Assembly (NCBI GenBank): GCA_963691655.1
Contig: OY829326.1
Location: 75,323,235-75,387,234 of the forward strand
From: Toxonevra muliebris
Taxonomy: Eukaryota > Arthropoda > Insecta > Diptera > Pallopteridae
Length of the DNA: 64,000 nucleotides
Direction of reading: 5' to 3'
Part shown: positions 46,120 to 56,056 of the stretch, in pieces
Numbering within the stretch: the stretch's first letter is position 1
Layout of the letters: each line of letters starts with the position of its first letter
Position numbers and translations under genes: made by a program
Notes under the pieces: model-generated
Told to the model about the DNA's origin: nothing
Database searches by the model: none
The model's input: the letters and a program-made list of their open reading frames with translations, nothing else

Positions 46120-46205
46120 TTTTCAACGCAGGGCGTCTGGGTTCGATACTCGGCCCGGTCAAAAATCAATAAAAGAAATACAAATTAGCCCGGAAAACGA
46201 CTATG
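46120..46205 (+). repeat. tRNA-derived SINE, copy D (fragment)
   Basis: A B-box-like GGGTTCGATACTC at 46140-46152 is followed by GGTCAAAAATCAATAAAAGA, the linker seen in copies A and C. Confidence 0.5.
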
Positions 46206-46454
46206 ACGATAATAATATAATCCACCTTCCTTCAGCACCTACTAACTCTTTAATCAACTAATTATGAATAACGAATCCTGACTAAATTTAGTCATGATTA
46301 AATAGTTAGTCAGTCATAATTACCAGTAAATGAATTAGTCATTCAACAGTGTTATTAAAAATTTGAAAAGATGAAACTTATAAATACATATCAGTTAATA
46401 TATGGAAAACCAAGAGTAAGCTAAAGCTATGTTTTAATAAAGCTCGATTTTTAT

Positions 46455-47090
46455 GCTTAGGGGAAAATGGGGTTAAACCGATACTCTTTTATATTTTGTC
46501 ACATAAAATTTTTAAATAAAGATATAATTCAATACTTGTAGTATAGTTTGCTAGTGCATTAAATATCTAAACTTTCTCCATATGAACCTTTTATTTATGT
46601 CTTTCTTTTTCTGAAAGTGAAAATATGGGGTTAATCCGTCTCCCTCTGAGGTGGTCCTGATATCGTCCCCATTTCTATAGTTTTCCAAAGAAAAATTAAT
46701 TAAAACTTACAGCTTTCGAAAAAAGAAACTATTTAACTAATTTTTATATACATATTAATTATGAAAAACATAGAAAAACATGAATTTATGTAATTCAATT
46801 TAACATAGGTCCTTTACTTTTTTTTAAATAAAGTTTTTTTTTTTTCAAATTAATAATTAAAACATTTTTGTTTGTTTTTTTTTTTAATATAACTAACAAT
46901 TAATCAAAACTAGTTACCACTTAAAAATTGATTCAATATTAATTTTGCATTTGACAAAACATTAAGTATCCTGTAACAGGGACAAAAAAAAAGAACGTAT
47001 TTCAAAATCCTACCAAATTGTTGGTGACTAATAACGTCCTAACAATGTATATGTCACTTAGGTGAGTCCATATTACTATTCAGGGGTGTC
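46455..47090 (-). repeat. AGGGGAAAATGGGG-type dispersed repeat, copy 2
   Basis: It starts TAGGGGAAAATGGGGTTAAA at 46459 and has GGGGTTAATCCGTCTCCC near 46627. Near its other end, read on the minus strand, it has TTTGGTAGGATTTTGAAATA and TGTCCCTGTTACAGGATACT, matching copy 1 (19797) in the opposite orientation. Non-coding. Confidence 0.5.
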
Positions 47091-47939
47091 CTGAATTAGA
47101 AGGTTAAAAAAGCATTTTTTCGTGACTTTTTTTAGAAGGGGTTAAAAAAAATGTTGTTTAAAGAAATAACTTTGTAAAGGTGCTACAACAATTATTTAAA
47201 TAGATTTTGACCAAGTTTTTAGATCACTTAGAAGAGAATTTAATACTGAAAAAATCACACTTTTGTTCGATTCAATAGGTCGTTTTTTAACCAGAACGCC
47301 CGTCAATATAGAAAATACGTCATAATAAAAATTTGAGAAAACGCGTTTCGAAAGACGTGTATGCTCTAAGAATCTGAGCAAACTAACCGTTGTGAATATA
47401 TTTCTGAAAATATTTAGAATTTGTATTTGTAACTTTGCAAATATATTCTTGAATAGTATAATTATCGATTTAGATTGGAGCTTCTAACCCCTTAAATCGA
47501 TTGGGATCATTGAATGAAAGCGCTAAAATATCTGAGGGCCCCTTCATATTTGTATTTGCACTACGCATAATATAACTGCATAACTGTAACTGTTTCCTTC
47601 TGCGCTTTGTTTTTGTTGTCACTTTAATTAGTTATTCTGTTTTTAATAAAATATTTTCAGTTTTAAAATATTTTTGAATACAACAGGGAGAAAATGGTGA
47701 CTCTTTACCAATGAACTCAATGAATTGAATCACATAGTAGTTAGCGAGAAATCCACAACGGCGTGAAACTGCGACTGACTTCTTGAAAGATCTGTCAGTT
47801 CACATACTTAGCAGTTTGCGTTTTTGGCTTCTGGATGTCAACAGCGACTGTGTCATAAAGTATTTTTCCTTTTCCTTTTCATGCAGTTTTTTATATTCCA
47901 AAAGTGTATGAAAAGTAAAGAAGCAAGAACGCATAAAAC

Positions 47940-48400
47940 ATCACGTTAATCGAGTCACAGCAGGGAAATCGGAGTTCGCTCCCGTCACTCAATATCGCAC
48001 CAAAATGACCACGCTAACGTATTCAGGGTCCAGCAACGACAGCGACATACACACAATGCATGTACATAAATACGTGCAAGTATGGAAGTATGTACGTATA
48101 TATGCGTATGGGAGCATTGCAATGAGAACTTCTCATGTCCGCGCGAACTTACTTTAGTGTACATAAGTATGTCCACATCAAATTGTGATCGTGCCTGGTG
48201 GCTGGTTGCTGTTGCTACTATTGATGGTGATATCTGGTCTAGTGATGATATTTGCTGTACAAGCAAGTATTTATTTAAGTTATGTACCTTATGATTGATA
48301 ACAATCGTTTCTTTCCTTCTTTTTGAAGGTTTTAAATAGCGCATTTGTAATACAATTGGTTTGTTATACAAATTGTGAAAAATATTTAATTCTTAGATGT
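47940..48400. other. Low-repeat block
   Basis: GC-richer unique sequence (GCGACATACACACAATGCATG, GTGCCTGGTGGCTGGTTGCTG). Frames on both strands (128 and 70 codons) overlap each other and have no motif. Probably non-coding and possibly conserved. Confidence 0.3.
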
Positions 48401-49374
48401 CAGCATCAATATCAAATCATATTATTTTTGACTTCAATAAACTGAGGTCCATTAAATTAGTAAATGATGACCAATTGCTAAATTTTTAATAAATAAACAA
48501 AGGGCCGTTTTCTAAATGTCCCCTTAAGCGTTAAACATACTACTGCTAACCGTTGGTTAGAGTTCGGATTATTGCTTAACCGGACATTGAGACAGTAGAT
48601 TTAGTTCTGGCTATAGCGGGAATTCTATATTTCAAGAATGGACTAAAATTTCTACTCTCAGATATTACAAAGTCAATATATCTTGATAACCAGGTACAAG
48701 TAGGGGTTTGCGGCTATACTAAGAAAGAAAATCATCGAAAAATCAGCAAAAAATTATAGAAATTAAAATTAACAAAAAAATTTTACTATGAAAAAAAATT
48801 TTGAAAAGTACTTTGTTTTAGAAGACTATACTCTTCAAAAAAAAAAAAAAAAACTAAGATAGTCCCCTTAAAAACAGTGCTTCAGGTTCGAACAGACTAA
48901 AACTATAAATGCACTGAAGAAATCATGAAAATTTGAGCTCAATCGGTTTATTAGTTTAAAATCTCCAAAAAGAGGAAAATTTGTATCATTTTCTTTGTTA
49001 AAAATAGGTTCTAAAAGTTTCAGAACAATCAGCTAAAAAATAAGCATCCAGTTGTCATCATCACCGATCAAACGTTACTAAATAAGGAGATCAAAACGAC
49101 AATTACACTATCCGACAAAAATCAATTTTTCCAAAAATAACAAGGTTCTGAAAGTGGATTCTGATAGAACTCGACAAAAAAATTATATTATTATACGTGT
49201 CTGCGTTTTAAAAATTTGCATAAAATTTTTTTGTACGCGGGCCTAAAGTTTGCCAATTTCTAACAGATTAAGTATAATAAACCATAAGACAACTTGTTAG
49301 TTTTGCATTAAAGTTTGTTTGTATGCGCGGAAAGATATGGTATAATTTTCCGTAGAATATTTTCCTCCCAAATA
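48401..49374. other. AT-rich sequence, nothing recognised
   Basis: No supported features. Confidence 0.4.
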
Positions 49375-49378
49375 TTAA

Positions 49379-49461
49379 CCCTTTGGCGCCCACCAATATG
49401 GGTAATTTTTGCCTCTTTCGAAAAAGTTCTTTTTTGACCCATTACAAAAGTTAATAGAGGG
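49379..49461. mobile_element. Very short piggyBac-like MITE (83 bp)
   Basis: CCCTTTGGCGCCCACC on the left and, inverted, CCCTCTATTAAC on the right, each adjoining TTAA (49375-49378 and 49462-49465). The flanks extend to a symmetrical AATATTAACC / GGTTAATATT. TTAA plus CCCT ends fits piggyBac. At this length it could also be a chance palindrome. Confidence 0.45.
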
Positions 49462-49875
49462 TTAATATTTTCAAGAAATATGTTACCCATCAAATTTTAC
49501 TATAGGTCACTGAACAAGAAAAATCTGTAAACATTTACAAAATTTAGAAAAACCACATAAACAAGCCCATCATTATATATTTTTCTTAAAAAAACTAAAA
49601 TCACAAAATACTTATATACCTCCCAGTGATGCCAGGCATGCGGATTTATCCGTTTTTTTTTTATGGGTTTTTGTATATATCTTACAGTCTTTTTACTTAT
49701 TTAAATTATTTATTTATTTATTTTATTTATTAACAATTAACTATAAATTTAAATTTAAAGCTAATGTGGATTGAGCTATGGCTGCTGAAGCCTTAAGCTT
49801 AACTTAGAACTAGGTTAGTGGCACGTATATTTCATTTACTTATGCTTATATATAGTGTGTATGTATATGATTATA

Positions 49876-49880
49876 GTTAT
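49876..49880 (+). other. Target-site duplication GTTAT, left
   Basis: Identical to 56052-56056 on the other side of the BEL/Pao element. BEL/Pao integrases usually make 5-bp duplications (some 4-6). Confidence 0.9.
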
Positions 49881-50293
49881 TGGTGAACTGTAGAGCGTTT
49901 TCTACAGTTGTTGGTCAAATTAAAAATACAAAAAACCTTGCTTAAGTTTGAAATTGAACTTTTATTTTGTACAGTCGAAGATCTACTAAATTTAGAAGCA
50001 TAATGTAACATGTTACTTAGTGGAAAAACTAGAACAAAAAGGTTTACTGTTAGTTAGAAATCGTATGATTTTTTGTAGCGATGAATAACAGGCGACAACA
50101 GTGACGTCATGGTTGCTTGTGCTCTGCTACCGCAGAATGTGCGAAGATAGAGAGAGTGATGATGTGAGCTCTAACGATGACGAAGATGAAATTGATATAC
50201 TAGCGTGTGTGTGTGAGCAAAAGATAGAATAGCGGCAATGATTTTGTATAGGCAGGTGCGGCGATGACTTTGTGTTGAGGAGGGGCGTGAACA
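49881..50293 (-). repeat. BEL/Pao 3' LTR
   Basis: 413 bp. In element orientation it starts TGTTCACGCC and ends TTCACCA. It contains a CRE/ATF-like palindrome TGACGTCA at 50102-50109 and a poly(A) signal AATAAA (minus strand) at 49961-49966. No difference from the 5' LTR was seen. Confidence 0.95.
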
Positions 50294-50305
50294 TTCTCCC
50301 CCCTT
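50294..50305 (-). other. Polypurine tract of the BEL/Pao element
   Basis: On the minus strand AAGGGGGGAGAA directly abuts the 3' LTR. This is the plus-strand DNA priming site for reverse transcription. Confidence 0.85.
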
Positions 50306-50324
50306 GAAAGATTTCTTTCAATTT

Positions 50325-51746
50325 TTACTGATCAGCAGCGAGATTTTCAATTGGCAACTTACACAGCCGTGCAATTGCGCGCTTGTAAACTCCATCCACT
50401 GTTTTGACTATTGCGACTCTTACCTTGCCATCATCTCCAGGCACAACGTCAACTATGCGACCCATGGACCATTTGAGCGGTGGCGTGTTTTCATCCTTTA
50501 GCAGCACCAAGTCATTTACCATTAAATTTGGACACGATACGTTCCACTTGGTGCGCCTTTGCAATTCTTTTAAGTAGTCTTGCTGCCAGCGCTGCCAGAA
50601 CTGCTGTTGGATGTGCTGAACGATTTGATAGCGTTTAAGTGCATTTAGTGTGGGAGATGACGGTGTCGGCTCGGGAATGGTAGTGAGAACTCGGCCCACC
50701 AAGAAATGTGCCGGAGTTAGTGGTCGAAGGTCGTTGGGATCACTCGACAGCGGAGTTAACGGGCGACTATTCACCACTGCTTCTGCTTGACAGACGATGG
50801 TATGGAGCTCGTCGTGTGACAAAATATTGTTGGCGATAGCACGACGTAGATGGTGTTTAGCTAGTTTCACCGCGCTTTCCCACAAACCACCGAAATGTGG
50901 CGACCTTGGCGGGATAAACCTCCACTCGATTCCTTCGTTTGTGCAAAAGGTTTCCACTGCTTCGATGTGCTCTTGTATGGTGAATGATAACAATAGCTCA
51001 CGCAATTCTCGATTGGCGCCAACAAAATTTGTGGCATTATCGGAAACGATAACTCTGCACTTTCCACGATGGGCCACAAAGCGTTTGAGCGCCGCGATGA
51101 AAGCAGCGGTGGATAAATCAGGCACTAGCTCAAGGTGTACCGCCTTGGTCGTAAAGCAAATAAACACCGAGATGTAAACCTTTATTGGCGATCGCCCTCT
51201 GATTTTTTGGGTAATGAGCAGTGGCCCACAATAATCGACTCCTGTTGTTTCAAAAGGATGTGACGCTGTTATACGAGATGCTGGGAGAGCTCCCATGATT
51301 TGTTGTTCAACTATTGGTCGAAGACGATAACACATTACACAACTGTGAATTACCTGCCTGATAGTTGTTCGAGCCCCAATTATCCAGAATTGGTCGCGTA
51401 GAATATTTTGTAGTGTTTGTGCCCCAGCATGAAGATGTTTGCGATGATGATAGGCGATGAGTGTGTAGATGAACGGATGTGACCGTGGGAGAACGATAGG
51501 GTGTTTTGCGTCGAAGCTAAGCGATGAGTTTTGGATTCTTCCGCCGACTCGAATGATACCACTATGCAAGAATGGTGCGAGCGATGATAATTTCGAGTTT
51601 TTCTTAACGGGTTCGTTGTTTTGTAATCTGCTGTACTCATTGGGAAAATAAGTTTGTTGGATTCGTCTGCAAATTAGATGCAGCGTATCGGTGATTTCGG
51701 TGGCAGTAATCGATGACACTCGTGATTTTGAGCTGAACCACCTCAC
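50325..51746 (-). CDS. BEL/Pao integrase and C-terminal domain
   Basis: 473 codons. An HHCC-type zinc-binding region at residues 100-139 (His100/101 and nearby His, then CVMC with Cys136 and Cys139) is followed by the integrase core with Asp171 (GVDYCG), Asp236 (VSDNAT) and Glu290 (GLWESA). A DUF5641-like domain with LVLLKDEN and KWSMGRIV follows at about 405-465. It would insert the element's cDNA into chromosomes. The first codon as drawn is GTG. There is no ATG, and the frame is open upstream to a TAA at 51792-51794, so it overlaps the 3' end of the preceding frame. In BEL elements integrase is normally part of one polyprotein, so this part is probably meant to be read as a continuation. 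Confidence 0.9.
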   Translation of the reverse strand: MRWFSSKSRVSSITATEITDTLHLICRRIQQTYFPNEYSRLQNNEPVKKNSKLSSLAPFLHSGIIRVGGRIQNSSLSFDAKHPIVLPRSHPFIYTLIAYHHRKHLHAGAQTLQNILRDQFWIIGARTTIRQVIHSCVMCYRLRPIVEQQIMGALPASRITASHPFETTGVDYCGPLLITQKIRGRSPIKVYISVFICFTTKAVHLELVPDLSTAAFIAALKRFVAHRGKCRVIVSDNATNFVGANRELRELLLSFTIQEHIEAVETFCTNEGIEWRFIPPRSPHFGGLWESAVKLAKHHLRRAIANNILSHDELHTIVCQAEAVVNSRPLTPLSSDPNDLRPLTPAHFLVGRVLTTIPEPTPSSPTLNALKRYQIVQHIQQQFWQRWQQDYLKELQRRTKWNVSCPNLMVNDLVLLKDENTPPLKWSMGRIVDVVPGDDGKVRVAIVKTVDGVYKRAIARLCKLPIENLAADQ

Positions 51747-51794
51747 GTGAATATACGTAGCAACTTGTTGTAGTTGTTGATATATTTGTTTTTA
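51743..51794 (-). other. Frame change between RNase H and integrase
   Basis: The two long frames overlap over about 48 bp, and integrase is in the -1 frame. A run of five A (T5 at 51789-51793 on the plus strand) lies just where the change is needed, and one extra A would join the frames. The heptamer there is T-AAA-AAC, not the classic A-AAA-AAC slippery site, so programmed slippage is possible but not well supported. Confidence 0.7.
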
Positions 51795-54700
51795 GCGAAA
51801 ATGTCCGATTGCTGCTCTGTTAGTAAAACAACTCGTTGCCTGCGTTGCTCAGGTACGTCTGCTGATGTGTCGAACGAAGATGTGGGCCAATTTTCCACTG
51901 GTGACGTTAAAAATGGTGGCCCGTGGAACCATAGCGCACTGCCAGAGAGATCAGCTACAGTGGCACCGCGTGAGACGAAGTCTGCAGGGTTGAGTAAAGA
52001 AGGTATGTGATGCCAGTTGTACTGAGATGTGAGCTGTTGAATTGTTGAAACCCGATTGGCCACAAACACTGTCCACCGCGATGGCTCCCCACGAATCCAG
52101 CACAAGGCTATGGTTGAATCACTCCAACAATGCACATCCTTCACACTAATTGGCAGTATGTGGATGACCGATTGAAGAAGCTCAGCCAAAAGCTTCGTAG
52201 CGCACAATTCGAGTCGCGGGAGGCTTATTTCCTTTTTGGGGGCAACTCGTGATTTAGCGCAGACCAAGGATGACGTTGCGCCTTCTTCCGTGCGAGTGAC
52301 TATGTATACACAAGCCCCATATGCCTTTGTGCTCGCGTCGGAAAAGGCATGAATTTCAGTGGAGCTATTCATTGGTACATATCTTGGTATTTGTATATTG
52401 TCGATGAGACTCAATTGGTGTTGAAAGTTGCACCACTGAGTGTAGATATCCTGAGGTACGCTCTCGTCCCAATTCAGCTTAAGTGCCCACAGTTGCTGCA
52501 TCAATATTTTACATGACACGATCAGTGGATTAAGCAACCCCAGTGGGTCGAAAAAGCTAGCAATCTGTGAGAGTATTGCCCTCTTGGTTGTCTTCTTAGG
52601 CGATGGCGGTGTGTTGTAACTAAAAATGAAAACATCTTGAGATGGTGACCATTTTAAACCAAGGGTCTTGACGTATTCAGCGTTGTCTAGCTTAACAATT
52701 TCTTCACGATCTTCGTCAGGGACATCGTCGATGATGACCTTGTTGTTAGCTGCGAACTTACGCAGAGGGAAACCGCCAGAGTGAAGCAGAGCGGTTACTT
52801 GATTTTTGATCTCGATAACTTCATTGATGGTAGCCGCACCAGTCATTAGGTTGTCGACGTAGAAGTCCTTGAGCGTGACCGCAGATCCAATAGGGAATTT
52901 CTTGGCCTCATCTTTTGCTAGTTGCATCAAACATTTTGTTGCTAAGTATGGTGCGCTGCTAGTTCCATATGTCACAGTTTGGAGTTTGTAGGTCTGCACA
53001 GGAGCGAGTGGTGACTCACGCCATAATATGCACTGCCATGGCGCGTCAGTTTTATCTACTAGTACCTGACGGTACATCTTCGCAATATCTGCCATCAGTA
53101 CGTATTTGTGGCTTCGAAAACGCACCAATATGGTGAATATGTCACTCTGCAGAGTAGGTCCTACGCGAAGTATGTCATTGAGGGACTTACCGGTTGACGT
53201 TTGGCACGATGCATCAAAGACAACTCGGAATTTTGTTGTACTGCTGTCCATCTTGACTACGCAATGGTGAGGGATGAAATAACGCCCAGTTTCAGCACTA
53301 TCGACGGCGGCCATATGTTGCATTTCGCTATACTCTTCCATAAAGTCACGGTAGCTCTTAAAGAGGGAAGGATTTTTTGAAAATTTGTATTCTAAAGAGA
53401 CTAACCTTTTGTAAGCGGTGTCATAAGAACGGCCTAGAGTTTGTGGATCTTCTTTGAAGGGTAGACGGACGGTAAACTTATTGCTGAGTGGGCAGCGCGT
53501 ATATGTTGATTCGAAAAACTCCTCACAGGTCTTTTCTTCTGCTGACAATTTCTTTGAAGAATCCTCATAGCTTTCTAGGGCCCAGAACTTCTCTAGCAGA
53601 TGGTCTAGTGGAGGTTGATCTGCGGTTGCTACTAGTGACTTGTATACCGGCGAGGACGATGATGAAGACGGGTGCTTTAGCGATGACGAAGATACATGTG
53701 GTGGTGGTGACTGAGCTGTACCTGATACAATCCATCCCAATTTTGTTTTTTGGAGGATTGGAGAATTATTTGGGTGTTTGATCTGGCCCACAAGCAGCAG
53801 GTCGAAGAATAGGCCAGCTCCTATCAAACCGTCAACACCTCCTGGCTCTTGGAAGCTGTCATCTGCCAATTTAACATTACGTGGCAGCTCCCAAGAATCA
53901 ATATTGATATGACTATTTGGCTGCTGTGACGTAATCGAAGGTATGATTACAGCTTCAAAGTTTGAAGAGTAATCGGTGTGAAGAGATTTCATATTCACAA
54001 CGCATGCGTGGTGTGTTTTTGTGGTTGTGGCTCCAATACCCGTCACCTCGATGCTTCGTTTTATGCGAGGCAGCCGCAAATACTGTGCTATGTGCTCAGT
54101 TACAAAGTTGAGTTGCGAGCCCGAATCTAAGAGAATACGCGCAATGAATAAAGCGCCCAAAGAATTACAAAGTTGCACGCGAGCTGTAGCAAGAATGACA
54201 CTCTCACTACACCCTACTGCCTGCAATGTTGTATGCCTGCTGTCAGAGTTTGCTTGCGCGTTGTCGTTGTTGTTAGGAACGTCAGCAGACCTGTACTTTC
54301 TATGTAGTAAAGTGTGATGGCTCACGTGGCAGTGCTGGCACCTACGATGAGATGGACATGCATTAGAGGTATGATTCTTACCCAAACAGTTGAGGCAGAG
54401 ATTCAGTTGTTTAACTCGAAGATAACGCTCATGCGTCTCCATACTCATGAACTGTTGACAATTGAATGGAGTGTGATAGGGTGTAGTTCCACAAAGGGCA
54501 CACCTTGTTGTAGCCGATGCAGCGACGAAAGCTAGCTGATTTCTGCGATGCGATGATTTGGGAATATTCTTATGCGCAGCTAACTGGCGTTGAATGCTAG
54601 ACTGATTGACATCGAGCATGTTAAAAGTTTGGCATCTGCACTCTAAGAAGGTGGCCAGGTCTGCCCATGTAGGCATTTGTAACGGGGACGAAGAAGATGT

Positions 54701-55567
54701 AGTATTCCATTTGGAGGCTACCTCCTCCTCCCACCGTTCGCGTGTAGATGGATCTAACTTACTAGACACCAAATGCAGCATAATAGTTTCGCCAATCTGT
54801 TGAGTGGTAGCTAATGATTGCATTGCTCGAAGATTTACGTGGACTGTATCAATGAAACTGCGAGGAGATGGCACATTTGACGATTGAAGCGGCTGAATTT
54901 CACAAATTTGCTGCATGTGCGCTTGAAAGATAAGCCGGCTATTGTTGAAGCGAGCGATGATCAAATCCAACGCAACCTTGTAATTTGCGTTGGTCACTTC
55001 CAACGATTGGATGAGACGTGACGCCTTATCCTTCAAACACGAGCGTAAATATTGAAACCTTTCCACATCTGTCAGGTCCTTGTTGTTATGCACAAGGGTG
55101 ACGAACACATTGAAAAAGTCTAACCACTCACGCTGTTCTCCGCTGAAGCTCGTTAATTGTAGTTTCGGCAAATTTATGTGGCTTGTTTGTGGACGCTCGT
55201 GTGAAATGTGGGTGCTGCTAAATTGTTGTGGTGTCTCAATTGCTTGCAGCACTGCCATGCGGTCGAGAATTGTAGCCTTTGCTTCCACATACGACTCCTC
55301 GAAGGTTGAGCGAAGATTGACTTCAAGTTGAGCTTCATCCAACTCCTCCAATTGTGTTTGCAGTGCTTCAAGGGCGTTGTATTGTCGCTCCACTATGCCG
55401 AGTTTTGCCTCCAGTTTGCGTAGCGATGAAGTATCAACGTCAAGGTGCCATGATTGCAAACGTGATAATAGATTTTTCCGCTGCTGTATTTTTATGCGCA
55501 CACTGCGCGATGCAACAACGGACGAAGACATTTCCGAAGAGGTATCGTCTGATGAAATGTTTTCCAT
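51743..55567 (-). CDS. BEL/Pao Gag-protease-reverse transcriptase-RNase H polyprotein
   Basis: 1274 codons from the ATG at 55565-55567, 71 bp inside the 5' LTR. N-terminal coiled-coil-like region, DUF1759-type gag (about 130-330), CCHC-like knuckles (356-370, 391-404) and a further Cys/His cluster (410-422), aspartic protease with DSG at 481-483, reverse transcriptase with first Asp at 827 and YVDN at 903-906, RNase H with Asp1077, Glu1120, Asp1150 and Asp1196. The catalytic box YVDN has Asn where many reverse transcriptases have Asp. Other BEL-type proteins vary here, so this may not be disabling. The frame ends at a TGA at 51743-51745 before the integrase. Confidence 0.95.
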   Translation of the reverse strand: MENISSDDTSSEMSSSVVASRSVRIKIQQRKNLLSRLQSWHLDVDTSSLRKLEAKLGIVERQYNALEALQTQLEELDEAQLEVNLRSTFEESYVEAKATILDRMAVLQAIETPQQFSSTHISHERPQTSHINLPKLQLTSFSGEQREWLDFFNVFVTLVHNNKDLTDVERFQYLRSCLKDKASRLIQSLEVTNANYKVALDLIIARFNNSRLIFQAHMQQICEIQPLQSSNVPSPRSFIDTVHVNLRAMQSLATTQQIGETIMLHLVSSKLDPSTRERWEEEVASKWNTTSSSSPLQMPTWADLATFLECRCQTFNMLDVNQSSIQRQLAAHKNIPKSSHRRNQLAFVAASATTRCALCGTTPYHTPFNCQQFMSMETHERYLRVKQLNLCLNCLGKNHTSNACPSHRRCQHCHVSHHTLLHRKYRSADVPNNNDNAQANSDSRHTTLQAVGCSESVILATARVQLCNSLGALFIARILLDSGSQLNFVTEHIAQYLRLPRIKRSIEVTGIGATTTKTHHACVVNMKSLHTDYSSNFEAVIIPSITSQQPNSHINIDSWELPRNVKLADDSFQEPGGVDGLIGAGLFFDLLLVGQIKHPNNSPILQKTKLGWIVSGTAQSPPPHVSSSSLKHPSSSSSSPVYKSLVATADQPPLDHLLEKFWALESYEDSSKKLSAEEKTCEEFFESTYTRCPLSNKFTVRLPFKEDPQTLGRSYDTAYKRLVSLEYKFSKNPSLFKSYRDFMEEYSEMQHMAAVDSAETGRYFIPHHCVVKMDSSTTKFRVVFDASCQTSTGKSLNDILRVGPTLQSDIFTILVRFRSHKYVLMADIAKMYRQVLVDKTDAPWQCILWRESPLAPVQTYKLQTVTYGTSSAPYLATKCLMQLAKDEAKKFPIGSAVTLKDFYVDNLMTGAATINEVIEIKNQVTALLHSGGFPLRKFAANNKVIIDDVPDEDREEIVKLDNAEYVKTLGLKWSPSQDVFIFSYNTPPSPKKTTKRAILSQIASFFDPLGLLNPLIVSCKILMQQLWALKLNWDESVPQDIYTQWCNFQHQLSLIDNIQIPRYVPMNSSTEIHAFSDASTKAYGACVYIVTRTEEGATSSLVCAKSRVAPKKEISLPRLELCATKLLAELLQSVIHILPISVKDVHCWSDSTIALCWIRGEPSRWTVFVANRVSTIQQLTSQYNWHHIPSLLNPADFVSRGATVADLSGSALWFHGPPFLTSPVENWPTSSFDTSADVPEQRRQRVVLLTEQQSDIFAKNKYINNYNKLLRIFT

Positions 55568-55617
55568 CCCAGGATTGGTTTAGACGATTTAAATTTAGAA
55601 ATATTGAAACGCTTAGC

Positions 55618-55637
55618 CGAATCCGGCTCGAAGGACC
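55618..55637 (-). other. Primer binding site, tRNA-Tyr type
   Basis: On the plus strand CGAATCCGGCTCGAAGGACC matches the 3' end of eukaryotic tRNA-Tyr (T-arm and acceptor stem plus CC of CCA). The next base is G instead of the tRNA's terminal A, followed by the 5' LTR. It primes minus-strand cDNA synthesis. Confidence 0.75.
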
Positions 55638-55638
55638 G

Positions 55639-56051
55639 TGGTGAACTGTAGAGCGTTTTCTACAGTTGTTGGTCAAATTAAAAATACAAAAAACCTTGCT
55701 TAAGTTTGAAATTGAACTTTTATTTTGTACAGTCGAAGATCTACTAAATTTAGAAGCATAATGTAACATGTTACTTAGTGGAAAAACTAGAACAAAAAGG
55801 TTTACTGTTAGTTAGAAATCGTATGATTTTTTGTAGCGATGAATAACAGGCGACAACAGTGACGTCATGGTTGCTTGTGCTCTGCTACCGCAGAATGTGC
55901 GAAGATAGAGAGAGTGATGATGTGAGCTCTAACGATGACGAAGATGAAATTGATATACTAGCGTGTGTGTGTGAGCAAAAGATAGAATAGCGGCAATGAT
56001 TTTGTATAGGCAGGTGCGGCGATGACTTTGTGTTGAGGAGGGGCGTGAACA
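55639..56051 (-). repeat. BEL/Pao 5' LTR
   Basis: 413 bp, no difference seen from 49881-50293. It carries the element's promoter. The CRE-like TGACGTCA is at 55860-55867 and the poly(A) signal at 55719-55724. Confidence 0.95.
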
Positions 56052-56056
56052 GTTAT
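56052..56056 (+). other. Target-site duplication GTTAT, right
   Basis: Matches 49876-49880. Confidence 0.9.

Larger units (their letters stand above)
49881..56051 (-). mobile_element. Full-length BEL/Pao LTR retrotransposon (6171 bp)
   Basis: The element reads on the minus strand: 5' LTR 55639-56051, primer site, gag-protease-RT-RNase H frame, integrase frame, polypurine tract, 3' LTR 49881-50293. The two 413-bp LTRs look identical, start TG and end CA, and the insertion has a 5-bp duplication GTTAT. The gene order, the DUF1759 gag, the DUF1758-type protease and the C-terminal DUF5641 domain all mark the BEL/Pao superfamily. Identical LTRs mean a very recent insertion. No envelope frame is present after integrase. 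One frame change separates RNase H from integrase. Confidence 0.95.

Noticed and set aside
48082..48371. Overlapping 128-codon and 70-codon frames on opposite strands
   Set aside because: No family resemblance and no splice sites; they overlap each other and CATA repeats.
50797..51177. 126-codon plus-strand frame inside the BEL element, and other antisense frames across 50.3-55.6 kb
   Set aside because: Shadows of the long minus-strand integrase and polyprotein frames.
51783..51796. Programmed -1 frameshift site in the BEL element
   Set aside because: Kept only as a possibility: the heptamer T-AAA-AAC does not allow full re-pairing in the P site, and an indel in A5 is simpler.
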